From: Kazachstania africana CBS 2517 | Lineage: Eukaryota; Ascomycota; Saccharomycetes; Saccharomycetales; Saccharomycetaceae | Assembly: GCF_000304475.1 (NCBI RefSeq) | Contig: NC_018941.1 | Location: 1,302,001 to 1,366,000 of the forward strand | DNA: 64,000 nt | Direction: 5' to 3' | Shown: piece after piece, positions 28,564 through 40,132 of the stretch | Position numbering within the stretch: the stretch's first letter is position 1 | Layout of the letters: each line of letters starts with the position of its first letter | Program-made: the position numbers and the translations under genes | The notes under the pieces: model-generated | What the model was told of the DNA's origin: nothing | The model's database searches: none | What the model saw: the letters and a program-made list of their open reading frames with translations, nothing else

Positions 28564-31414
28564 TTTCTTGAGGCCTAGAAAATTAGAGTTTCGAGAACGA
28601 TGTCCGCTTGATAATCAAAAAGATCCGGAATATATTTTTATTGAATTAGCTTGATTTTGCTAGCTTGAGATGAAAAGTTTATTATTATTACTATAGTAAT
28701 GGCTTTTCCCTCTGAAAAAGAAAATATTATTGTCCTTGAGTATTATTGTTATATATGTTTTTGCAAAATCGAAGCGTAAGGATCTGAAATATAAGACTTA
28801 CATATCAAGATAGCCTTGGAGATGTGGAAATGATTTCTAATGCCTGGCATGAATCAGAAATTAGAGAACAGAGAAATATACATTATGAGTTAACATCACT
28901 GCAAGTAACCAGAATATACCTTGCATATTGTATCCGATATAACTTGAAAAATTTGGATTGTCGTTGAGGAGGAAGTAAATTGTTTTCTGCTAATGATGAT
29001 CCGACTTCTTGAGCTAAAGCACTCCTATTATTTCTTTCTCATAGAGCAGTAAAGTAAATAACGCGTTTTTTTAGAGAGAGTTGAAAGAAACGAAAGTCTC
29101 TGCATGATCACACCGATTTTTTGGTCGAGATTTTATTGTCTTAATTTAGATTTTTGAAGCTTTTCTGCAGAACCATGATCCTTTTTCCTACAAAAAAGAA
29201 GGGTCCGCGGGGATTGTCCCACTATATTTATTGGAGAGATTCACCAATTGTGATTACAAAGAATTGACTAAGCTCATACAATTAACATCGAGACCCTTGT
29301 CGAAGACAGACAGACAAATACATCTTCCTGCTTGCTAAGATCATGGGACGTTAATGTAGGTAATTTATTGCGGAAGGAACTTTGTGTTTTCTACCATCCA
29401 AAGGAACGACGAAAATTGTTCAGGCTTCGTTTGTATCTCACTTAAACATTTTAGTTTCCTCCCTTCGCTTATTTTCTTTCAGGATAAAAATGGTGCTGAC
29501 GGATAGAGTATTGTTTAGAAATAGATGAAAATACACGGACATTTAAATTGTCTGGAAAACAATATTAAATCTCCTCGGCAAGGATAAAGCCCTACGTAAC
29601 AGCAAAAAAAAGGTTACAGTTTAAAAAATGCGCTCTAATGTATCAACGGTATATTCACTAGTGACATTGAAGATCGAATGCGTTATTGTTAAGATTCCAA
29701 TCTTCGACGTTCTCTCCTTTATAGAAAAGGAAATCTCTCTATCAGTTGTTTCACAAATTGTAATGCCGCTTAAGATGTAGAGGGGATTTGAAGTATTTCT
29801 AGATTCCCGTACTAGTCAACTTTAGTTGCTCAATATTAGACAGCATTCCTACAAAGAATAAATAATACAAGTAACAAACAAAGTCTCAGACCCATAAAGT
29901 GAAGATAGTAGATGTCATGTGCCTCAGTTGACAATTTGATTCGAGAGCAGCAATGTCGTTGTTCGTTTTTTACATCTTTTTGCCCTCTCTCGCAATCTAA
30001 TCTATTCGAAAGAAGATCTTGGATCTCATTTATTCTACTCAAATCTAACACTATCTTGTTTTATACACTGATTTGTAAATTACTGTATCTTAACATTTTG
30101 TTTTCATCACGGGGCATATTAAATATATTTTATGATGCTGACCGGGAATCTCCTATTTTCTTCGCGTCTGTCGTCACCAAATTTTTTTTTCTCTACAATA
30201 TTTATCCATTGACTTAGGTTCCCGAGTACTTAGCGAACTGCTTGAAGATGTCATATACTTCTACCAAGCATATAAAAAACAATACTCTGATGCAAATTGG
30301 CATCGCCAATCGAACGAGTAACAAAAGAGGTACAACTTGAATATTCTTGGTGACTGCAACTTGACTTCTAAAAATCTCATTTGTCGAAGGTATATTTAGA
30401 TTATAGTATTTAGAAGTTGCAAGAAAAAACCCAAAACAACATGCTTCTGATCTCGTACGCTGAGGTCTTGGAAACTGGTAGAAGTAAAAGAACTTACACT
30501 CTTCCACCCATCCAACCCGCGTGTGTGAGTGTGTGTGTATCAGTGTCTCTACCCTTAACGTAGGGTACAAAAAGTGCACATTGAGCTCATCTTGGTGATA
30601 TAGCACATTGGGGCATTGCTTTGATTAAGAACTTCTAAAACGGTGACACTAATGCTGCTCAAAAAATTCAGATAAAATGTAACATTTGGGATATATTATT
30701 TATCATATAAAGGATAAATATGTGCCAAAACCATAGAGCAACAATGGAATAAAACGGTCATGTCTATATCAGCATTCAGTCGCTATACAGGTTTTCAAAG
30801 TTTGATTTGAAGAATCTGTTTCTATTGCTGAATATGGATCTGCACCAATCGCTGTGATAGCGTAGAATGGAGATCGCGGATAGTAATAATACTGTCATGC
30901 ATAATTTCAACACCTCATCAGCACCATTGAGATTTGTAGAGGGGACAAAGCCAGTTCAAAGTTGTCCAAAGCAAATACTGAGTACACTTATGTCGTGAAA
31001 GAAGCACCCAAAGTGTAACCTTACGGGAGCGGTCAATTTCTTTGATATTCTCTTCCTCTTTCCACATCTGTCAGCATTATGAAACTATGAAAATCAATGG
31101 ACTAATAAACGGTGTCTTGTTTCCTACAGAATAAAAGCCTTATCTTCCCTCAACTATCAATGATTTAGAAAAGAAGTTTGCATTCAAATAACAATTCCAG
31201 AGATGAATGAATCCTTTTGTAAACCGTGCTCAGATCTTTTCGTAATACACATTAAAATACTGTCGAGCGCCATTCTTATGAAGCCTTAGGCGTGACGGCT
31301 CTCAATAAAGAGAAAAGAATTTTCGTTAAAATGCAATGTTTTTTAATGACATGACTACTTAATTACTTATCGTTGAATACTATCTATAATGAAATGCATA
31401 TTATGCATATGCAC
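28564..31414. other. gene-free stretch between adhesin and DIP5 (2.85 kb)
   Basis: The largest empty stretch in the window. No open frame above 131 codons and none with a recognisable domain; the 30214-30606 minus frame is low-complexity and unsupported. The adhesin promoter must lie at the left end and the DIP5 3' flank at the right end. No LTR, tRNA or known snoRNA was recognised. Confidence 0.5.
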
Positions 31415-33196
31415 CTAGAAAATTTTACCGAGGAATCTGTCGTAAAACCATGCCCAGTCCTTGTTACCATTTTTCAATCTCTCTTCTCTTTCGGCATCTT
31501 CAATTTTACCATCTTCTTCTTCTTGATCAATAAGGGCCTTTAATGTGACTAGATCGACTTCCTCTGGCCTATGTGTTTTTGTCTTGTAAACTATTTTGTA
31601 GCCTACAAAGCAAATGAAGAAGACAGGGATACCAATGTAACCGGTAATGAAATTTTTGTAATCAAATTGACCACCTAAGAAAACGGTGAAATTCTTAACC
31701 AGAGCTAACACGCAACAGAAGAACAGAGCGAAGTAAGCTCCATAAGGCTGCCAAGGTGCAACGTATGTGAAGTTTGACTTGTCCATACCTTGAGCTTTAC
31801 AAGCTTTATCGAAATGTATGTACGTGACGAGGATGCAGATCCAAGAGATAACACCGAAAATAGAGACAGCGTTAACAAAATAATTGAAAACATTAGAAGC
31901 GGAAGAAGAGACATTCATGTATGCTAGACATGAAAATGCTGTAGAAAATGCTAGAGACCAATATGGAATACCCCATTTGTTGGTCTTACCAAAGAACTTT
32001 GGTGCCTTATTATCAATGGCTAAACTGTATAAGGATCTTGATGCGACGTAGAGATCTGAATTGGCGGCACTTAAGACAAAAGCGAGAACACAGACATTGA
32101 ATATATGTGGAAGGATATTTATACCGGAATTTTCGATAGCGACAACAAATGGTGAAGCTGCAGCGGATGTAGATTGACCTGTAGCTTTCAACAATAGGGG
32201 ATCATTGTAAGCAACACACATAGTTAGCAATAGGATGGTAATGACATAAAATATAATGATACGGTACATTGTAAGTTTAATAGCCTTTGGGATATTTTTT
32301 CTTGGATTTTGAGCTTCGGCAGCGACAATACCGGTTAATTCGATACCAAGGTAACAGAATAAAGCATAGACGAAACATGAAGTGAACGAGACGAATTTTC
32401 CTGTGCTTCCACTAATCGAGATTATGGAGGAGGAATATGGTTTGAAAGAACCTGGATCTCTCCAATAACGGAAACCCAATCTGTCATGGTTAGGACCGCC
32501 ACCTAACATAATAATGAACATTAATAGAATTAGACCTAACATTACGAGGACTTTGAAACTAGATAACCAAAACTCGAATTCACCAAAAATTTTGACACCG
32601 AAGATGTTTATTGTAACAATTAAGATCAAAAAGATGGTAATAAAGACACCTGGATTCAAAGTATCTCTATCAACCCAGTATTGAACGACCATAGCACCTG
32701 CAGTTAATTGATTGGCTGGTAAGATAAGATATTTACATAAATATGAGTAACCAACTGCGAAACCTAGAGCAGGATCGACGTAACGACTTGCGTAACTTGT
32801 GAAGCCATCTAACGGAATGAAAGCGGCCATTTCTCCCAGACATGACATAGTGAAGAAGACTAATACACCAACAAAAGAATATGTGATGAAAAGGGAACCA
32901 GGTCCTGCGGCAGCAAGTGATGTACCAGTTCCGATCAGTAAACCTGTACCCAAGGAACCACCTATTGCAATCATAGAGACGTGTCTTGCTTTCAAATTTT
33001 TCTTCAAACGGAAACCTTCTGTTTTACCATCGTCAAAGATGTCTCTGTCTCCAATTGAAGAATTTCTAGAAGATGCAATTGAAATTGAATTTTGTTCCAA
33101 GTCACTGCTAATAGTGACTTGATCACTTTGCTTTTGTAAGTCTGTCATTTCAAATTTTGAATTATTTGAATTTCCTACTGATTTTAAGCCTGACAT
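31415..33196 (-). CDS. DIP5: dicarboxylic amino acid permease
   Basis: 593 residues; S. cerevisiae Dip5 is 608. It is a plasma-membrane proton symporter for glutamate and aspartate of the yeast amino acid transporter (YAT) family. A hydrophilic Ser-rich N-terminus (about 1-70) leads into the family signature LKARHVSMIAIGGSLGTGLLIGTG at the first membrane segment. About twelve membrane segments follow, and the conserved C-terminal tail ends ...WFYDRFLGKIF. The LGGGPNHDRLGFRYWRDPG loop is specific to Dip5. DIP5 next to DIM1 equals YPL265-YPL266, with the CRG1-like gene inserted between them here. GATAAG-type sites lie about 500 bp upstream. Confidence 0.95.
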   Translation of the reverse strand: MSGLKSVGNSNNSKFEMTDLQKQSDQVTISSDLEQNSISIASSRNSSIGDRDIFDDGKTEGFRLKKNLKARHVSMIAIGGSLGTGLLIGTGTSLAAAGPGSLFITYSFVGVLVFFTMSCLGEMAAFIPLDGFTSYASRYVDPALGFAVGYSYLCKYLILPANQLTAGAMVVQYWVDRDTLNPGVFITIFLILIVTINIFGVKIFGEFEFWLSSFKVLVMLGLILLMFIIMLGGGPNHDRLGFRYWRDPGSFKPYSSSIISISGSTGKFVSFTSCFVYALFCYLGIELTGIVAAEAQNPRKNIPKAIKLTMYRIIIFYVITILLLTMCVAYNDPLLLKATGQSTSAAASPFVVAIENSGINILPHIFNVCVLAFVLSAANSDLYVASRSLYSLAIDNKAPKFFGKTNKWGIPYWSLAFSTAFSCLAYMNVSSSASNVFNYFVNAVSIFGVISWICILVTYIHFDKACKAQGMDKSNFTYVAPWQPYGAYFALFFCCVLALVKNFTVFLGGQFDYKNFITGYIGIPVFFICFVGYKIVYKTKTHRPEEVDLVTLKALIDQEEEDGKIEDAEREERLKNGNKDWAWFYDRFLGKIF

Positions 33197-34922
33197 TATG
33201 GATATTAATATTTATTATTAGGCTAGAAGCTGAGTTAATTTTTTTTTACTCTTTTTCTTATGTTTTGACACATGACAAATATCAAGATATTAATTCTCAT
33301 TTATTATACTTATATATATATATATATATATATATAGCTATCAAACAAGAGGGAGGAACTATTGCGGTGGTAAGAGAGATTGTAAAATGAAGGTCACTCT
33401 GGTTATTTGTAAGTACGATAGAGGGTCTGCTTTTTGAGGGGAAAGATCGCGCAGGCCATACCCATAAGCAATCTCAAATTAAAAAGATTGAATCGGAAGT
33501 CAATGTGCTCCTTCTACGATTTTTATTTACTTTGCTGACCCAAGAGGATCACGATTTTGAAGGCAAACAATCCGTTCCTTCATTTGTTCCTCTCGCATAA
33601 TAATACCATGGAATTATGGAACCATGAGTGGATACGGCGGAGTGGGGTCATATCCCGTTATCTCTCATATCAATGACATCTTTGTTTGGCTCTCTAACTT
33701 ATCACATCGCGATTATCAGCCATCTAATCAGTCCGGGATAAGAGAGAAAGCAGGCAGGCCGAAAAAAAGGAAGAAACAATCATGATCTTTTCTACTATCT
33801 CTTCTGAGGGTGCCACACCTTCGAGGCCATTCTTGTTTTTTTTGACAAGGCCCTCTCACATAACCTGTTTTGTTTACTACCACAACGCTCTCCCACAGTG
33901 CGTTCGACGGAGAGGAGATAGAGAGAAGAGCGTCATGCTTTTTTTTTTTTTTTTTAATTATTCTGCCTCCTTTTTGTTTTCCAGAGGGCCGCTGCGGGCG
34001 GAAGATGAATGACGAAACAGAGTGTCTGTATATTACTTTCTTATCCCATCTGAACTAATAATTATATGCCGAAAAGAGTTGAAATAGCACGGCGTAGAGG
34101 AAATGTATATCCGCTCGACTCACGTGATGTAGAATATTATTACTTAAGTTGACGCGTAATTCAATGTCACGTTAAGAAGGTCACTCCGGCGGCATCATTT
34201 TCACCGAAAGTAGTAAATACAAGCTCTACGTACAAAATATCTTACGTTTTATAGCTCCGCACGTGACCTGACCTGAAGTCTCGTATTTAAAAAATTGTTT
34301 TTACAAAACCAAAGCAAAATTACCATCTTTGTGGGTGTTTTTCGACAATACGCCGAAATTACAACAATATTTCCAGGTATCTTGCTTACTTGACAAAAAT
34401 GTATATACCATACACACTTCCATATCAAGTAGCGATGACTAATATAATCATTTTCGCTTAAGTAAAAATTACTATATAATCTTCACTGCGTATATATTTC
34501 CAGATCAGGAGTTGGGGGGGGGGGACCATTCCAGAGCAGCCCTAGCGTTCGCCAGCTGTCTAGTTCGCCGGTTACAATAGGGGCGGTCGTGTCTTCTCTT
34601 TTCACTCCCTTCCTTTACAAGAACACTCTAGTAATAGATCAGTTTTCACTCAGGAGAAACATGCACACACTCGTCCATGTTCGATAACGGCTTGAAAATG
34701 GTGCAGCCTTCCCTTTCGGAAATGACGTGGAATGTCATTTTTCATCCCCTTGTATATTTTCTTACGCATGTCTCGAAGGCACACCGCAAAAACAGTGACC
34801 CCACATATAAAACATGGATGGAGTGAATGCATTGCTTTTTTTCTGGCATAACAAGGTATCTTCCTCTTGGCAAAAATACGTAAGCAATATCATACAGTTC
34901 ACTATCAATTGAAGTAATCAGC
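33197..34922. other. divergent intergenic region DIP5 / CRG1-like (1.7 kb)
   Basis: Shared upstream region of two divergent genes. It contains a TA microsatellite (33308-33336), a poly-T run near 33939, an 11-G run near 34514 and two CACGTG cores (about 34131 and 34260, the first as TCACGTGA, a Cbf1-like site). Small frames within are not supported. Confidence 0.5.
33698..33742. promoter_or_regulatory. two GATAAG-type GATA-factor sites upstream of DIP5
   Basis: CTTATC at 33698-33703 and GATAAG at 33737-33742, 500-550 bp before the DIP5 start. Nitrogen-regulated expression of DIP5 by GATA factors is reported in S. cerevisiae; the sites alone are only suggestive. Confidence 0.35.
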
Positions 34923-35816
34923 ATGCCCGAATCTACTTTCTTGAATAAAGACTACCAATCAAACCATTATCACAACGTTCGTCCAACTTACCCCTCGTCT
35001 CTAGTCGAAGCCATTTTAAGTTATCACACAGGTGAAAGGGATACTGTAATCGATATTGGATGTGGTACGGGTTTTGCGTCTTCTTTATTTGCGCCCTCCT
35101 TCAAGCACGCAATCGGTATCGATCCTTCCGATAGTATGCTTCAAACAGCAAGATCAACTAATACTCAGAAAAATCTCAGTTTTGTGAAGAGTTTCGGAGA
35201 AGATGTAGATAAGGTCGTTAGCCATGAAGTAGACATGGTGATTGGCGCTGAAAGTATTCACTGGTGCGACCTCGACATTTTGTTCGAGAAAATTAATACC
35301 GTTCTTAGGAAAGACGGCACTTTCGCCTTTTGGTTCTATATTCAACCAGAATTCATTGACTTGGGTAAAAAGGCAAGTGAAATTTATTGGAAATATTGTT
35401 ATAGTGAGGAATATATGGGACAGTATTTGACGGACTTCCAGAGAACGTTTTTTAGTAGATTCGGAGGTAAAGCACTTTATTATAAATTGTCAAATGTTTT
35501 CAAAGATATAAGTTTCAAATCTCATTGCAATTACACTATAAATGATGAAATTAAAGAGTTGCAAAAAATTACAAATGAAGATTTATCGTTTAAGTCCCCC
35601 TTCTACATCCATACAATTACCACTTTAACAAAATTAAAAGATTTCGCAAGAAGCTGGAGTATATACACTGCTTACAGACAGGAACATCCAAATGACGAAA
35701 AAGATATAGTTGATGTATTCATCAATGAATTGAAAAATGCCTGTAATATCACCGATATGGAAACACCGCTTAATATTGAATGGACAACCTTCTATTATAC
35801 ATGTCGTAAGCAATGA
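34923..35816 (+). CDS. CRG1: SAM-dependent methyltransferase, Crg1-like
   Basis: 297 residues. Class I methyltransferase fold: motif I VIDIGCGTGFASSLF (42-56) binds S-adenosylmethionine, IGIDPSDSML follows, and the second half carries the Crg1 pattern FAFWFYIQPEF. The start MPESTFLNKDYQSNHYHNVRPTYP agrees residue for residue with much of the S. cerevisiae Crg1 N-terminus, better than with the related trans-aconitate methyltransferase Tmt1. Crg1 methylates small molecules such as cantharidin and influences lipid homeostasis. In S. cerevisiae it lies on chromosome VIII near the end; here it is inserted between DIP5 and DIM1, convergent with DIM1 and divergent from DIP5. Confidence 0.82.
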   Translation: MPESTFLNKDYQSNHYHNVRPTYPSSLVEAILSYHTGERDTVIDIGCGTGFASSLFAPSFKHAIGIDPSDSMLQTARSTNTQKNLSFVKSFGEDVDKVVSHEVDMVIGAESIHWCDLDILFEKINTVLRKDGTFAFWFYIQPEFIDLGKKASEIYWKYCYSEEYMGQYLTDFQRTFFSRFGGKALYYKLSNVFKDISFKSHCNYTINDEIKELQKITNEDLSFKSPFYIHTITTLTKLKDFARSWSIYTAYRQEHPNDEKDIVDVFINELKNACNITDMETPLNIEWTTFYYTCRKQ

Positions 35817-35902
35817 ATATCCGTATCTTATATACGTATATACATGCATGTTGTTTGTTCCCCTTCCTTCCTTTTGGTCGAGATCTTAATTTTCCTTTTT
35901 TT

Positions 35903-36931
<1,029 letters not shown>

Positions 36932-36945
36932 CTATATAAAACGAT

Positions 36946-36975
36946 GCGATGAGATGCATTGAAAATTTTTTTTTT
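36946..36975. promoter_or_regulatory. PAC plus RRPE pair upstream of DIM1
   Basis: PAC GCGATGAGATG at 36946-36956 and RRPE TGAAAATTTTTTTTTT at 36960-36975, about 90-115 bp before the DIM1 ATG. The pair is the known signature of the ribosome-biogenesis regulon (Dot6/Tod6 and Stb3 binding). Both match the textbook consensus. Confidence 0.75.
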
Positions 36976-37053
36976 GTTTTGCGAAAACTGTTTTTCGCCA
37001 AATTTCGGAATATTATTAGAAAAAGTGAGTACTCAGAGACAAATGAAACTGAC

Positions 37054-39825
37054 TCAGTAATCTATTTCAGTCAGCTCAGAGTAAATGAATAATGTTGAGA
37101 AAGTATATCTTTGACCCTCGCTATTGAACAAAGGAATATGTCTATACCCTTTTTTGAGATATTCTAATTTCAAATAAGCTGTACCAATCGAACTTTCATT
37201 AGTTTTAACCACCAATTGGAGGAACGAGAAATCTAGGTTCCTTAAAATTATTTGAAATTCCATTTCGAAAATAGGATTAAACCCATTTCCTTGACAGGTA
37301 CTCGTCATTATTTCGTTAGCTCCAAGTTGAGTTCCATTTCGAACGTCGAATAAGGGTTTCACAATGGATTCCTCATCATCGATCACCCTGGCCACAACAT
37401 ATGGAGCAAAAGTGTGTGAGCCGCAATCATTTCCCTTGATTTCATTCTTGTTAATACTAAGTTTTGTCACATGTGGAAGCAATTGCCCAGAAACTACCCT
37501 CATTCTCAACTTGACCGGTCTTCTATCATCACTGTTGTATATTGATGTAATATCTTTAATCTTGCTTACGCTGTCAATCAGATTTCTAGGCTTCAAAATA
37601 TATCCAGAATTCATCATTGAGTTCCTAGTATCTTCTAGTTGGAACATTGCCAGATTTAGTTGTTGTCCGATATCATTTGTCTGCCAGTTTGTGGCAACCA
37701 TTTGAACGCCCAATTTCCAATACTTAATTGGGTTGAAGTTTGATGATTTGTATCTCAAGACATGTGGATAGACTCGCATAAGATATTTTCGATTGTGTTT
37801 GTTTAAGGAACATGAAAGCACAGAATCTTTGATCATAAAGTCAACTTTCTTTTCATTCAAGGAAAAGCAATGATTTACGGTTTTCGATTCAGGTAATGAA
37901 AAATTTCTAAATTTCAGCCCATAAATACTTGAAATGTCCAATAATACTGGAATAACATCCGCCCGTTTTTTAAGACTACCAATTCTTTTGAGCCTCCTCA
38001 AACCCTTGGGTTTACTTGTAGATGATATTGCAATCATATTAGTCGAATCTATTTCTGAATCATTAGAAGAAAAATAAGACGAAGAATAATATGACGATGA
38101 TGAAGAAAATGATGAGTTATTAGAGGATTGAAAATAACTTTTGGATTTCTTCACTTTTAATACGATTTTGTGTCTTAATTCCATTGGAGACGGCATATCT
38201 CCTAGTTCAGTACTTTCATTAGTATAAAGTAAATCCCCAAGAAGATCTTTTAGAATGATTGCAACTGCTTTTTGGTTTTCTTTATTGCAGTGCATTTCTA
38301 AAGATATTATCAGTGGCATGTAAGAAGAAATGAAAGCATACTTTCTAATGACCTTTATAACATTAGCTAACGGGATTGCAGGCGTCAATATACCATGACA
38401 AACAACCGGGCCTGAATTATCATCCCAAATATCGATTTCAACAGACCTACAACCTTGCTGCAAAACTTGGATGTAGCCTTCCACAGAAGGCGTCTCACCA
38501 TACTGCTTTCCCAGTAGATAGGTGTTATGGGAAGATGCAATAAAATAGTGATTCAATGGCCTGGTATAATCTATGTTTCTTTCCTTTGCGCTGGTTAAAT
38601 AGGGACGTGAATTCAAATACCTCACGAAATCTCCCTTTGTCATTCCAATACGTTCAGTTTCTTTGAAATCTCGGAATATAGTCTTTATCTCATCCCTTTT
38701 TAAGTGTATTTCACCTTGTATATCAACTAAAAAATTGCAAAAACTGTCGAAATCAAGAAACTCTTGATCTTTGATTAGGGAGTTCCATATCGTGTCAATT
38801 TCTTTCCTGCGCTTTAGCGATTTAACAAAAGCCTGAAACTCCTTGAAGTTCAATAACTGGTTTCGATTAACATCAGCGTTCTTGAATAATCTCAAAAGAT
38901 GTTCTGAAGTGCAATATATTTGGAAATTACTGCAAAGTTTTCGTATTTGGTCAAATGTCAAAACATCTTTACCTTCATCTTCCTCTAATTCTGATACAGC
39001 TAGCCTCCAATGGACTCGAGCGAATTCTTCATTATCTGGCAGCAATAAGCTTTCCATTATACGTCTCCTTACAGTGACCAAACCATAGATGCAATTAAAG
39101 AAAATATTATGAGCATTGCTATCAGGAGCCAACAAATGTAACACCTTGAGCTTTCTCCCAACTGAATAAATAAGTGTGATCCAAAGATTATTTAACGCAG
39201 GAGACATATCATGTTCATCAAAATAGTTATTAGCCATAGTCCCTACTCGAATATCCTTTATGGAATCCAGTTCCAACTTTTTCTTTTTATCAGATCGCCA
39301 TGTAACCACACTATTATCGTCATCCAGTTTGAATAAGTACTTCCTACGTTTGTTTCTGGTAATCTTAATCAAAAAAACTCCTTCCTTTCTAAGGAGTTTG
39401 CACATTTTTAACAGTCCTTCATCTTGTATCAAAGTTATTTTGCTTGTAGACTCAGAAGCATACTTAAGTATCTCACTCAGTGAATATGGATACGTCGAAG
39501 GCCCAATAATCGGAAATGACTGCAGATAACTTCTATTTTTGTTTTCTTTGACAATGGGAGTCTTGACAGGCGGACCAATCGTATTAGTACTTGGATAAAC
39601 TTCGCTTGTTCCACTTAGAATCTTCCTGACATTCTTGGCTGTTTGAGCTCCACACTTTGCTGCTGATGTATTGAGTGTAGTTCTTCCATATCCTCGAGAG
39701 CCCTCGATAACCTTGGAAGGGTGTACTTCGTGCAAATGCGGTACCACTGAAGTATCCAGATTCTTCGAACTAGAATCCATTAAAATGGGACTATTTTCTA
39801 TAGGAAGCACCAAAATTGGAGTCAT
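37054..39825 (-). CDS. PLC1: phosphoinositide-specific phospholipase C (delta type)
   Basis: 923 residues; S. cerevisiae Plc1 is 869. It hydrolyses PI(4,5)P2 to inositol trisphosphate, the precursor of nuclear inositol polyphosphates, and diacylglycerol. Domain order: a PH-like region (about 120-255), EF-hand pair (about 275-410, with NADVNRNQLL), catalytic X domain (about 420-565) with both histidines (H433 in SSHNTYL and H477 in VCHG) and the EIDIWDD Ca2+ site, a Ser-rich linker (about 565-625), Y domain (about 645-760, ending in the QTNDIGQQLNLAMFQL region) and a C2 domain (about 775-915). The extra N-terminal 120 residues are low in conservation. Confidence 0.96.
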   Translation of the reverse strand: MTPILVLPIENSPILMDSSSKNLDTSVVPHLHEVHPSKVIEGSRGYGRTTLNTSAAKCGAQTAKNVRKILSGTSEVYPSTNTIGPPVKTPIVKENKNRSYLQSFPIIGPSTYPYSLSEILKYASESTSKITLIQDEGLLKMCKLLRKEGVFLIKITRNKRRKYLFKLDDDNSVVTWRSDKKKKLELDSIKDIRVGTMANNYFDEHDMSPALNNLWITLIYSVGRKLKVLHLLAPDSNAHNIFFNCIYGLVTVRRRIMESLLLPDNEEFARVHWRLAVSELEEDEGKDVLTFDQIRKLCSNFQIYCTSEHLLRLFKNADVNRNQLLNFKEFQAFVKSLKRRKEIDTIWNSLIKDQEFLDFDSFCNFLVDIQGEIHLKRDEIKTIFRDFKETERIGMTKGDFVRYLNSRPYLTSAKERNIDYTRPLNHYFIASSHNTYLLGKQYGETPSVEGYIQVLQQGCRSVEIDIWDDNSGPVVCHGILTPAIPLANVIKVIRKYAFISSYMPLIISLEMHCNKENQKAVAIILKDLLGDLLYTNESTELGDMPSPMELRHKIVLKVKKSKSYFQSSNNSSFSSSSSYYSSSYFSSNDSEIDSTNMIAISSTSKPKGLRRLKRIGSLKKRADVIPVLLDISSIYGLKFRNFSLPESKTVNHCFSLNEKKVDFMIKDSVLSCSLNKHNRKYLMRVYPHVLRYKSSNFNPIKYWKLGVQMVATNWQTNDIGQQLNLAMFQLEDTRNSMMNSGYILKPRNLIDSVSKIKDITSIYNSDDRRPVKLRMRVVSGQLLPHVTKLSINKNEIKGNDCGSHTFAPYVVARVIDDEESIVKPLFDVRNGTQLGANEIMTSTCQGNGFNPIFEMEFQIILRNLDFSFLQLVVKTNESSIGTAYLKLEYLKKGYRHIPLFNSEGQRYTFSTLFIYSELTEIDY

Positions 39826-40132
39826 TGAGCAAAATATATGCGTTGGGTCCTATATTTCTGAGCTTCACTGATCCTGATACAAGTATATTACAATTACATT
39901 TATGAAAACTTGTTAACCTCGAAACTGCATAAATTTCCTTTTGCGAAATAAACTATTTTTCGTAAAAATTGGCATGGATCATGATGCAAGAAGGTCATCG
40001 CCGATGGCATAAAAGACACCAAAAATTGATCTGAAATGCATCACTTTGGTAGACACAAATTGGAATCTTATTATATTTCGAGAAGAATATACAAATTTAT
40101 ATTGATACAATTGTTTTGCTTCAGAAAATCGA
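39826..40132. other. PLC1-KAR9 intergenic region
   Basis: 307 bases, PLC1 5' flank and KAR9 3' flank; no further feature was recognised. Confidence 0.45.

Noticed and set aside
30214..30606. 130-codon minus-strand frame
   Set aside because: No recognisable domain and low-complexity sequence in a long empty interval.
36961..37020. possible point centromere (TTCCGAAA core)
   Set aside because: No CDEI at the right distance, no 80-90 bp AT-only CDEII, and it overlaps the DIM1 promoter and PLC1 end.
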